Assembly: GCF_949987515.2 (NCBI RefSeq)
Contig: NC_082688.1
Span: forward strand, 108,789,893 to 108,853,892
Direction of reading: 5' to 3'
DNA from: Delphinus delphis
Lineage: Eukaryota; Chordata; Mammalia; Artiodactyla; Delphinidae
Length of the DNA stretch: 64,000 nt
Within the stretch, counting starts at the first letter, position 1, and every line of letters begins with the position of its first letter. Shown piece by piece: positions 22,648 to 33,479 of the stretch. The notes beneath the pieces were generated by a model that saw only the letters and a list, made by a program, of their open reading frames with translations, had not been told where the DNA came from and made no database searches. A program made the translations under genes and the position numbers.

Positions 22648-23764
22648 ATGCTATTATTAGCATGTGGCTGTTTGTGATGGCCCTTGAATATAGAAATACT
22701 TTCAGTTGGGATCACAATTAAATCAGCTGATGCTCTTCCACATCTTCATGGTCCCTTTCTGTGTTAAGCGGAGTTTTATAAATATTTATGAGACATCGAG
22801 GGACCGGATACCTCAAACTTCTCTAGATGATAGATAATGAGCTCTCAGCAAACAGTAAAAATAAAGAAGGCCACTTTGGTCCAAGACAAGAAGAGCAACA
22901 CCCCCTAAAATTGCGAACAGAGCAGAGAATCTTAAAGACTATGGCACAGGATCCAGCCAAACTTTCTAACAAGTTCTGACATTTGCTTGTGCCCCTGAAA
23001 AGAACTAGCCATTCCAGTTGCCAGTACACAAGTATTCCTGTAATTAAAATGGCTTTTCCACCTTTTTTTAAATGGCAAAAAATTTTTCATCCTATGTCAG
23101 TCAAATGATCCCCCAGGCATGTTAATTTACCCAAACCACACTTGAGCTCTCTGAGTAATTATTCAATGATTTGGACTGGTATGGAGTTTGTCAAGAAAAA
23201 AAAAAAAAAAGATAAAAATAAACTGGGGGCTCAACCTTTCACTTTTGTGAGGCAGACAAGCTTCGCATCAATGGGTATAACATTTTCAGAAGAGTTCTCG
23301 GTCAACTTCTAAATGTCTGCAAGCACCCTAGATCTCTCACAGGATCCATACAATGTACAGAGATATTCCACTCCTACTGAAATCATTCCATCAGAGTCAG
23401 AATCGTGCGATAAATACTTTCAACAAGGTGCAGAAGCCATATTTCAAAGGCATATTTTCAGGAAATAAAACATATTTTTTGGTCAGAGCTAAGAAAAGTA
23501 AATGGAATCTGTGTAAATATATAATAGTTCCACAGATGCAGGTTTACAGAAATAACAACAAAGCAATGTCCAAAATTCTACAATCAAGGCAGGATGCTCT
23601 TTTACAATCAACTGATTGCAAATATTTACTACGCACCTACTGTGTGCTCTACTGATCCTTTGGGAGAAAGTCAAATATGGAAAACAGTGATAAAAAAGAA
23701 CAGCCAGTTGCTCAAAACCTACTTAGCTCATGAAGTCTTCCTGATGATCTCTGTCTTCGTGAGA
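22648..23764. other. Unique DNA, no gene
   Basis: No gene is recognised. A poly(A) run lies at 23196-23211. The stretch 23610-23650 contains an ancient repeat trace (ATTTACTACGCACCTACTGTG), probably L2 or MIR antisense. Confidence 0.45.
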
Positions 23765-23955
23765 AAATAAACATTACTGAATCCTTATGACATGTCAGAC
23801 ACTGATAAGCACCGGGGGTTCGGAAATAAATAAGATGCGGTCACTGCCACAGATGAAATCATAGTCTAATGGGACAGACACTGCAGTGCTCACCGTATAA
23901 TGTGCTAAGCTCTGTCACAGCATGGTCATGAGGGACAAGAGGCCAAAGCAACCAT
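23765..23955 (-). mobile_element. L2 LINE 3' fragment
   Basis: Antisense L2 3' end: ACATGTCAGACACTGATAAG, GCGGTCACTGCCACAG, ATCATAGTCTAATGGGACAG. Confidence 0.65.
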
Positions 23956-23984
23956 TTCACATAATCACGTTAGTTTGGTGGGGG

Positions 23985-24405
23985 TTTTTTAATTAATTTT
24001 TTTAATTGAAGTATAGTTGGTTTACCATGTTGTGTTAGTTTCAGGTGTACAGCAAAGTGATTCAGTTATACATATATATATCTATTCTCTTCAAGATTCT
24101 TTTCCCTTATAGATTATTACAAGATACTGAGTAGAGTTCCCTGTGCTATACAATAGGTCCTTTTTGGTTATCTATTTTATATACAGTAGTGTGTATATGT
24201 TAACCCCAAACTCCTAATGTATCCCTCTCCCACCCTTTCCCCTGTGGTACCATAAGTCTGTTTTCTATATCTGTGAGTCTATTTCTGTTTCGTAAATAAG
24301 TTCATTGGCGTCATTTTTTCAGATTCCACGTATAAGCCATGTCTTATGATATTTGTCTTTCTTTGCCTAGCTTACTTCACTTAGTATGATAATCGGTAAA
24401 GTTGT
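23985..24405 (-). mobile_element. LINE-1 3' end, 5'-truncated
   Basis: Antisense L1: TTTAATTGAAGTATAGTTGG, GTTGTGTTAGTTTCAGGTG, CCTGTGCTATACAATAGG, GTATCCCTCTCCCACC, then the more 5' part TTACTTCACTTAGTATGATA near 24370. It covers the 3' UTR and a little more. It is a few percent more diverged than the young SINEs. Confidence 0.9.
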
Positions 24406-24559
24406 AGGATGCAAAAAACTAATTCACTCTAGTTTGAAAGTAAAGACAAGTTGATTTTCAGATTAGCTGCAGTAGATTTGGAGTGACAGGGTTTCATTCC
24501 ATCTGCATCACCCTAAATGGAGCTCTAGCTCTCTAACTCCAGCAGGACTGTTCTCTGCA

Positions 24560-26770
24560 GACTTGATAGCTGGGGAGAAAGTGGTTTTCTTCACTATACA
24601 GACATGTGGTTCTACCACAGCTGCTGTGTTTGCAATTTCCAGCCCACAACAATGGAATTCTCAGTTACCGTGTTCCCCTCATGAAGAAATACACAAATTG
24701 CTTCCGGCTGTTTTAAATTTCTCATTTCCACTGGAAGTATTCCATCTCTTCCATCTAGAGCACCACATCCCAGTCACAACTTTTCCTCTTTACAGATTCC
24801 CGGCTCTCCTACTTTTATCAATACCTGTCATCAATCTCAGAGAACCTGCCTTTTCTTCCTCCCCTTCTCTCCCCATATAGCCCGAGTCTCACAGTCTATT
24901 CAAATATTCAAACATTCTTTGGTCAACATCTACTGGCTCCTGAATTTGTCAATCTCTCTTCCGGCGCATAAGGACTGGAAACCCTTGGATCAATCTAACC
25001 ATTGATCTACTCCACTTCTACATCTAAGTTCTGTGAAGACATTCACACAGCCATGAAATCTGGCATCAGGAAGAAACATGGTTTCCAACTCTGATCAAGC
25101 CTTTGGGGTCAAGCAGCAGTCCCTTCTATATCCCTGGTCTGCTCCCTTGCCCGTTATCACATACGATTTTTTTACCACTTACATTTACTCCTTCTCAAAC
25201 TTCTTCAAACCCCATCTTTCTCATTTACAGTAGATTATCTTATCCTTCTCTTAACATAGAAAACAGAAGCTATTTAGTAAAAACTTTCTTAAAGCACTAT
25301 TTTCCTATATGGTGTATCTTCCAGCCTACACCCCTTCTGTCACAGAGAATGAGATGTCCCACCTCCTGCCCAAAGCTAGTGGGGCAATCCACATCTTCCG
25401 CCACGAATCAGCTCTGCTTTCCCCTATACTTGAACCTCTTCCTCTGTTTTGGATTTTACCCTCTCCATATGATTCAAGCCTCTCCCATGTGAAAAAACAA
25501 GCCCTCTCTCCACCCCGTGTATCTCTTGAGCAGTCTCTCTAGCGTCCCCTGTCTTTTGCAACCAACTTTCTTAACAGTGGTCTTTGCAGCCCACTTAGTT
25601 CTTCACTCACTGTAATGTGGTTTCTTTCTCCACCGCTTTACAGAAACCATTCTCGATGAGACCAGATTGCCATTCATGCTGTTCCCAAATTGCTATAGCC
25701 CTGGATAATTATCCACCCTATCCTACTCGATTGTTCTGTGACATTTGATGCTATGGACAGCGTTTTCAAACTCTTTTCTCAACTGGCTTTTATAATGTCA
25801 TCTCTTTGTTTTTCTTCTACATAAAGAATGGATGGAGATGGAGAGTCATCTCCTGTATCTCCCACTCCTTAAATATCTGACTCCCTCGAAGGCTGTATCC
25901 TCAACCCTCATCAATTGTACCTGCTAACCCAGTGTTACCTCTTCAGGATTTCAACTTCCCCCTATATGATAACATCCAAGCCCTGATCTCACTGTGGATC
26001 CAAGACCACAAATGCATCTGACTGAAGGACAATTCCGTATGGATGTCCCCAGAACACCTCATATTTAGCACATTAAAAACTGAACTTGAATCTTTAGGAT
26101 ACTGTTTAGATATATAGCGTGTAGTCACCAAATCAGAATCACTCTTGACATGTATCAGAATCTTTTGTCTTAACTTTACAGGGAGATTTTAGGAACTAAT
26201 ATACCTTATAGGAAAGAATCATCCACCTAATGTTGAGTAAATCCTGTAATTTATCTACCTAGTAATGAATATTTCTGAGTTCTAAGATTTGGCATATCAT
26301 CTTTCATTTTTTTGCCTTCTTGTACTGCTCTAATTTTTATAATAAGCTTGTATGATTTTTCAATACAGTTTTTTAAACTAATCTCACCCCCTCCTCTCTT
26401 TGTATTTCTTAGCCCCAAAATGGCACCATCTCCTAACTGGCTTCTCAAGTTAGACCTCTGGATGTCATCCTTGCCTTATCCTTGCACCCACGCCCTCTGG
26501 ACTATGCCTTGAATCCACCCACTTCTTTTCCATTCTCACTGCCATGTCTTAAGTTAGGACTTCATCCTCTCCCACTTTAACTTCTGCAATGGCTCTTTAC
26601 CTCCAGTCTCACCCCCATTCTCCATCCTTGTCAGAAGTTTCTCTCTAAAGCCCAAACCCTGGCATGCCATAGGCTGTTTAAAATCAGCAGTGTTCAGTAG
26701 CCTTCAGAATAAAATATAAATTACTTGGAGTGTCCTAAATGACCTACATGATCTGATCCGTGTATTTTCA
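24560..26770 (+). mobile_element. Long decayed L2 LINE, reverse-transcriptase region and 3' part
   Basis: A pyrimidine-rich sense block of about 2.2 kb whose order of motifs follows the L2 (CR1-like) ORF2. A GACATTTGATGCTATGGACA segment sits where the L2 polymerase encodes its first catalytic Asp. CTGTATCCTCAACCCTCATC and ATTAAAAACTGAACTTGAAT follow. TCTGGATGTCATCCTTGCC and TGACCTACATGATCTGATC are towards the 3' part. Many frameshifts and stops remain, and frames of 77-129 codons (25103-25542) are relics. Left boundary uncertain. Confidence 0.55.
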
Positions 26771-26799
26771 AAACGGTGACCTGAGACCTTGGGATCTGA

Positions 26800-27120
26800 A
26801 CAAGGTTCCGATCCAAATTCTCTATTCGCTCTCTGTGACGCAGACAAGTTAATTAACCACTTCGGGGCTGTTTCTTTGTTGACACATTGGAGCAAATGAT
26901 GCTTTGCAGAATCAGAATGTTAGGGATAACTGCATTTAAGTAGTGAGCATATTTCAGGTGTCCAATAAATGATGATGATTATTTTGACTACTACTACTAT
27001 TATTATTTCCATATAGCCCCATTCTAGAGGGGAGAGAGTGTCTTATTTGTCTTTCTATCTCCATCACCTGTGAATGATGGTGAAGGGACTCAAGAAATGC
27101 TTGCTGAACAAAGAGTAAGT
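26800..27120 (+). mobile_element. MIR core and L2 3' end
   Basis: Positions 26815-26960 resemble a sense MIR (CAGACAAGTTAATTAACCAC then TTTGTTGACACATTGGAGC). Positions 27030-27120 resemble an L2 3' terminus (GGGAGAGAGTGTCTTATTTG then GACTCAAGAAATGCTTGCTG). An ACT/ATT triplet run lies at 26986-27005. Confidence 0.55.
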
Positions 27121-28248
27121 ATAGGTGACATTCTGGTCTTCTTGGTAGGCAGTGGGCTATCGTAGACTGGCTATGGACCTTCTAAAAGTCATCAGTCAAG
27201 TCATCTTGCCTTTTCCATCTGAATCCAATCATAAAGTTTTATGTCTACTGGCAGTCAGAGATTACACAAAATTCTTCTAGATGCACCCTCCATTGCTTAC
27301 TTATAAATATCAGTGCCACAGTGCCTGTCTCAATTTTTACAATTCACACAGTTCTCATTCTGGGTCACACCCAATAAATCTAAGTATGTTTCTGTGTATA
27401 CTTGACTATATAGCATCATATCCTCTTATTTTGCACTTTAACATTTGTTTTCTCAGATTCCTGAAATTAAATTGAAAATGCCTGTTTCTAACATCAGTCA
27501 AGATTTATCAATCCTTTTGTATATCGACCAGCATCTCTTAAGTTAAAAACCACTAACAAATACCAAAGTGCTTCAAAGGGCAAACCAATTACAGCTTCAA
27601 GCAGTCATTAAAGTCAATGAAATGCATTGTTTTGACTAAAGAAAAAAAGCATTGTTTCTGTAAATTTTTATGGAGTACCCCAAAGGCAGGGTTTTCTCAT
27701 CATCCTCTGAATAAACAAAGTCTTAAATTCCACACACCACAGAGTAAAATAAAAACAAAATTAAAAATTGACCACACACACCTGCCTGCTTAATTGTAAC
27801 ATATGTGATTACTATCATGCTTTAAGCCTAGACAATAACGAGGTACACAAGGAAGACTTGGTAAAAGTGAGTAATCCTAAATTTGCAGCAGTTTGATTTT
27901 TTTAACTGAAATATTGTTCTAAGTAATAAATAATTCTCCAAATGATAATTTAAATGCCCCATATAGGCATGTTTTTCCTGCTTTAATAGTATAAATTCAA
28001 TATTCACTAAGGCTAATTGAATAATGAGCTCGTCACACCAATGAGACATACCATATATCTACGAATACAACTTGTAGAATTATTGAAATGAGATGATCAG
28101 AGATCATGCTCCTTTCACATTAGATCTTGAAATTGCTGTCTGGCCTCCCCAAGGCTCTACCAAACCCCACTGAAACACACTGAATTGCAGTAACCTTGTG
28201 GGGAGGGTGAACTTCTAAATGCACAATGTTTGATTCTAGTGGACATGA
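27121..28248. other. A/T-rich unique DNA, no gene
   Basis: No repeat or gene is recognised. Confidence 0.5.
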
Positions 28249-28609
28249 TGTTATAGTCTGAGGGCTTGCGTCCCCCCAATATTCATAGGTAGAAATCCTA
28301 ACCCCCAAAGATGATGGTATTAGGATGACTTAAGCATGACTCTGCTTAAGTCATGAGGGTGGAGCCCTCATGAATGGGATTAATGCCCTTAAGAAAAAGA
28401 TTCCAGTGAACGCCCTTGACCCTTCCATCATGTGAGGACACAGCAGGAAGATGGCCAGCTATGAACAAGCAACAGTGCTCCCACTAGGACATAACCATGT
28501 TGGCACCTTGATCTTGGAATTCCCAGCCGTCAGAACTGTGAGAAATAAACTTCTGTTGTTTATAAGCCACGCAGTCTGTGGTATTTTGCAGCCTGAACAG
28601 ATTAAGACA
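28249..28609 (+). mobile_element. MaLR LTR (MLT1/MST-like), solo
   Basis: Starts TGTTATAGTCTGAGGGC and passes through GTAGAAATCCTAACCCCCAA, GATGATGGTATTAGGATGAC, GGGTGGAGCCCTCATGAATG, ATCATGTGAGGACACAGCAG and TGAGAAATAAACTTCTGTTG, ending ATTAAGACA. Full-length solo ERVL-MaLR LTR in sense orientation. A small imperfect inverted stretch (AAGCATGACTCTGCTT, 28332-28347) interrupts the usual spacing. Confidence 0.88.
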
Positions 28610-29820
28610 CACAGAGTGATGGGAAAATCTATTTGGGTAATTTGAGATCATTATAATAGCAAAGAGTGAGAAATTACATATAGAATACATGAGAATCGGA
28701 ATGGAAAAAGTAAACTGATTGTGAATAAAAATATTACATTTGCTATGACCAATTCCATCATATAATAAAATATATGATGGCAACTTTGCCTTCAGAATTT
28801 GAAGGAATAATTCACTCAGGAAAATCCACTTAAATCAACAGTAAATCATGTAACAACCGGTCTTTTAATTTTGTATAGAGGTTGTCTTTCAAACGATCTA
28901 GATTAGTTCACACTCGGCCTGGATTGGTCATCAGAATGAAGGAAATTATGTAGCTGTTTAAGGTAAAGAAGGTGACCCCCCCAAAAAAACACTCACTACT
29001 CTGAAATGTGCTCAAAGTAATAACCTGCTCAAGTTAACATCACCAAAAGCAATATGACCAACTCATAACACAGACACCTCAGCAGGGCAGTCAGCAAGTA
29101 TCTTAACTTCTTTCTGTTTAATGAAACAAAGGCTCCGTAGTAATTTGCCTGCTCAAGTTCATAGAATCAATATAGAGAGGAATAAAGCCCAGAAGCTACG
29201 GAGCATCATTTAATACTTCTTGACCACATTTGGTCATAGAAAATATTCCTTTCTGATAATGTGCAACAGTCCTGGTTTGATACAGTAAAAAGAACCAATT
29301 TGGACACCAATAAAGTCTGATTAAATTATAATTGGTTTGGGAATAATGAATTAGGCAACAATGGAGACAGATTCCTTAGAGCAGAGTTCCCAAAGAATGC
29401 AGGACGTGATGAAGTGTGAGATGGGGGTGACCAGAGCCAGCTGAAAGGTGGTGATATATGATGAGGTGCAGCTGAGCAGCCCAAGGAACAATCGCGTGAG
29501 ATGGGCAGTGATCTTAAGGTGGTCGACATCCATCCATAATGTAAGACACTTTATCTGCAAGGTTATTCAAATGACCAGTAGGAAACTTGAAAAATCACTG
29601 CTGAATTTTGATGCATGGATGTTATAGATTATGAAGAGCAACAGTTGGTGACTAATTCTTTGAACATAATATAGAGGATGTCCTGTCTTCAGATTACCCC
29701 CCACCTTCATGTGACTGTAGTGATATGTTGTCAGGAAGCAGTCCTCAAAGACTGTCATCTTCCATAATTTAACTTTGATGTATGGATTTTTGAGACTCAA
29801 TAATGCCATAAATCAATTTT
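28610..29820. other. Unique DNA, no gene
   Basis: No repeat is recognised. Two adjacent minus-strand frames (29567-29809 and 29351-29560) were checked as a possible decayed coding exon, but neither resembles a known protein. Confidence 0.45.
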
Positions 29821-29822
29821 AA

Positions 29823-29850
29823 TTAATCCTTAATCCTTAATCCTTAATCC
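29823..29850. repeat. (TTAATCC)4 heptanucleotide repeat
   Basis: Four perfect tandem copies of the 7-bp unit TTAATCC. Short, but unusual in unit size and perfectly regular. Confidence 0.95.
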
Positions 29851-29919
29851 TGGAGCTCAAGGATTACTAATGTATCCTTACATCTCAGTGTTGGTTTGTT
29901 CTAAAGACAAGAGGGTAAC

Positions 29920-30260
29920 TCCCCACAGACATCTGAAACACTTAGCACAATATCTAGCTTATAGTATGTGATCCAAAAATATTGAGTGAGTGAGTGAATG
30001 GATGGATGGAGTCAATGTGAATCTATGACCAAGCAAAGCGACAACCACACCATAGGTTTTCCACATTGCAGTGGAATCAATCAAAGAGCACGAGGCACTT
30101 CCTGGGTTTTCCTGCACCGTTTTTGGTGCTGCTCATAAAGTCACCAGAGGCTGCTTAAGCCAGAGACCACATCCTAGTAACCGCAGACCTTTAACACCCA
30201 GCACAGGGCCTCTACGTAGCACAAATGAAGCCAATCCATTGATCGATCCATCCAAGTTCT
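29920..30260 (+). mobile_element. Ancient repeat 3' ends (L2/MIR type) with small tandem runs
   Basis: Positions 29935-29990 (CACTTAGCACAATATCTAGC) and 30195-30235 (CACCCAGCACAGGGCCTC) look like L2 or MIR 3' tails. The first runs into GAGT and GGAT tandem units at 29984-30010. Confidence 0.45.
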
Positions 30261-32283
30261 TATTTGTAACAATGTTAAATGAGAAGACTTCATCTAATAC
30301 ACAGCTCATCATAGACATGGGACTATTCTTAACTGTATTTTTCTTTCCTGAATCATCTTGATCACCTGCTGAACTAAACTGGCCATATTCAGTGTAGACT
30401 CAAAGCCAGGTTCTAAACTATGAATGCATCTATTTCACTTGAGTTGTGTAAGTAGAGCCTATAAAAGTATAACTCCCGGTCCATCCCTGGTCTTCCTTTT
30501 TCTCACCTTAGCCTTTCACATCATTCTCTATGCCAAAGTACCTAAGAAATTTTCGGTCCAAGTAAACATAGATTTGATGTTCATAGGGATTAGAAGTTAA
30601 TAAGATGAAAATGATTCAAACATACATTCTTTAAAATCCGACATTCAACTTGAAGTATTGGTAGGGCCTTCTATTAAAAATAAAAACTTTGGATTAAAAT
30701 ATAAATTTGCTTCTCTTTAAGTGTCTCTGGCTTTAGGTAAGCGTAACCCTTCTATCTTATCAACTCGGTATTTAATGATTTCAGATCCTCACCCCCTTTT
30801 GCTGCTATAAATGTAATTGTAATGTCTCTCCTTTGCACTTATTCACTCTATTTCTCTTTCCTCAAGAAAATTTTACCTTCAAAAGGCTTCTGGTCACCCC
30901 TATTCCTTTTCCACTTACACCATAAGTAGTAAATACATTGTACTTTTCAAAAACAGGATCCAGTAGAGGGAATGTTAGTAAAGCACATCCACGCTTCCTG
31001 GTAATGAAAGAAAGATCCAGAGTGAGGGCATCATTGGGGCAAAACTTTTAACTACTTCTTAAAGAGTTTTAATAAAAATTTAATAATTGTTTTTTTGGAA
31101 TAGCTTATTCTAGCACCATAAAGCAGAGGTGCTTTGGAAGAAAGGTCAGCAGATGGGCCAGAGTTGCAGAGGGCAGTAAGAAAATCTGCAGTGGACTAGA
31201 CGCGGAGTAAAAGTTATCAAGGATTTGGAGTTCAAAGAGACCGTATCCTTTTTCTTCATCCCAGTCCTACACTTCACAACAGAAAAGAGAAAGTGAGCTG
31301 TCATAGAGATAGTCTTTGACATGTCACAGGCTGGTCTGGGGGAGGAGGTAGAGGACACACAGTGTCCCCTCTGGCCTATTTTCTTGTGTCATGTGTCACA
31401 GCACACGGGGCACAGCAACCAGTGTGACCTGGGTGGAAATGTCACACCACTTCTCAGAACGCTCTTTGGTTAGCAAGCATTCAGATGGCCAAGTAGCTCT
31501 GATTTCTGCCCTTTGGCCAAAAACGAAAGAGGAGAAAAAGTCACCGACATAATCAAAGGACAGGTGGCCGGCTCTGCCTACAGAAAGCAAGGAGTTAAGT
31601 TTACAACCTAGGCCGGTGGCCTTCATTATTTACAAAAGGCTGTTTTTGAATTTAAGAATGTGCCGTCTTTTGAGACTCTAGCGAGCAGGTTGTTTATTTG
31701 GGAGGGAGTCCTGAGAAGCACGAGGAGAGAAGTCAGGATGAAACAGAAAAGGATGGAGGCCAATCAAGGTTATGTTTTTGAGCAGGTTGCAGCTGTTAGC
31801 AACGGGGGCTCCCATCGCCCTGAGGAACCAGAGAGGCAATGCAGACCATCCCTCGGGGACAACCCACACCGGGGATACTTACCCTCCGACTCAGTCATTG
31901 GCCAAGGGCTACTCCCAAGGGACCTTAATGCCTCAGCACTTCTACCACAGCCTCCCCAGGGGCCAAAGGCACCTCACAGAAGCCAAAGAAAACCTCACAC
32001 AGAGGCCCGGGCCTGCTGAACCAAGCAGCAGAGAGGATGGGAGTAGGGATGGCGAGGAGGGAACAGATACGGGCCGGGCATCACCCACCCTTTGCTACAC
32101 CTCATTCTCACAGGATTAGACTCCAAACGCCACCATATTTACCATCTGACCCGAAAATGAGGGAAGGGAGGGAAACGATTCTTGTATGCAAGAGATGACT
32201 AGAGCAACTCTATTTTAAAAGGGTAACCTCCCTACTCTAAATGTCTTGGGCCTTTTAGAACTTAATATTATATTAGCTTAGAG
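30261..32283. other. Unique DNA, GC-richer towards the right; no gene
   Basis: No gene is recognised. The stretch 31640-32110 is GC-richer and carries two overlapping plus-strand frames of 115-119 codons. Their translations look like random Pro/Arg-rich sequence, with no domain known to me. An old repeat of unknown family is the likeliest explanation. Confidence 0.4.
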
Positions 32284-32608
32284 CAGGGGTGGCATGCTAG
32301 GGCCCTCAAGCCAAATCCAGCCTGCCAACTGTTCTTGTATGGCCCCCAAGCTAAGGATGGTATTGATGTTTTTAAATGGTTGGGAAAAAGTCAGAAGAAG
32401 ACTGTTTCATGACACGTGAAATTAATATGAGATTCAGATTTCATTGCCCGTAAATATTTATTGGAACACAGCTACGCATATCCGTTTACACAATGCCGAA
32501 GGTTGTGCTGTGGATGGCAGAGCTGAGTAGCTGTGACAGAGACCATCTGGGCTTTGGGGGCTGAAAATTTTCCCTCTCTGGCCCTTTACAGAAAATCTGC
32601 CAGCCCGT
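32284..32608 (-). mobile_element. Non-autonomous hAT-type DNA transposon
   Basis: Starts CAGGGGTGGCATGC and ends GGCCCTTTACAGAAAATCTG then CCAGCCC, so the ends are decayed inverted repeats of the CAGGGGT...-type hAT family. The interior has AAGCCAAATCCAGCCTGCC, TTATTGGAACACAGCTACGC and GTGACAGAGACCATCTGGG. The same family lies at 57126 in the other orientation. The exact family name is not certain. Confidence 0.7.
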
Positions 32609-33479
32609 CATTTAGAACCAGACTCATTCTCATCGAATCTTCACGGTAGTAGTGATCCCCTGGGGTGGGGTCAGGGGGTGGTCTCTTCCTTTCTTTAAGG
32701 AGAATCGAAAGCCCTGATTAGGCTCCATCAGGCAGTGTCTCAGCTTCTTGGATAAGGACGACTGTTAGGCTTCCCACCCCATGTGGATCCGAGCAGAACA
32801 AACACTGACTGTCTCACATTAGTGCCAACGTAAAACGTGTGGTTTCTTGCTGGTAAAGCATGTCATACGGAACGAGATTGTTACAAGCAGGGGTGAAAGT
32901 GGCATAAACTTTAAGATTTAGAATCTCTGTCTTCTCCAATACGAAACGTAACACTTTGCAAACACCTGCCCAGTGGAGAGTTTTTCCAGACGTAAATTCA
33001 CACTGGAAACTCATGTTGGAACCCTTGAAAAGGAGGTGATTTTGAGAAAGGGGATGAAAAGATCCCAGACCAAGAGGTAACTCTGGAAAAAATAGGACAG
33101 GTGGGTGGTAGCCGGTGAGAGAGAGCTTCATGAATATTATGTAATCACCAGGCATCAAGCTAATAAATTTTAATGGAGGAATAAAGATTCATATAAACCA
33201 CTGGACGCAGAGCAAAAGAACTGGTAACTTTAATCAGATCCTAAGGGAATCCAGGGTGCCAAGTTTAAGCCGGCCCCTAGCCACGCGGTTGCTGGTTCAA
33301 TCGTGGAAGCACGGACTAGATATGTAAACGAGGTCTTTTCCAGACAGTGCTACATTGATCTATGGTGTGCTATAAATCAGCATTCTGTTCCTGAGAATGC
33401 CGCAGTCCGTTCTCGAGGCCTTGTTTACAGGAGAACATCAGTATTCTCTGGGCAGGCACGTCACTGTGAAGAGAACTTT
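32609..33479. other. Unique DNA, no gene
   Basis: No repeat or gene is recognised. A 114-codon minus-strand frame (32814-33158) has no family resemblance. Confidence 0.45.

Noticed and set aside
22331..22715. Several 77-110-codon frames on both strands
   Set aside because: All are translations of the CpG-rich CHR SINE at 22433. Similar frames recur at 2753, 56570 and 63386.
29326..29809. Adjacent minus-strand frames considered as a decayed coding exon or retrocopy
   Set aside because: No family match, no A tail and no target duplication.
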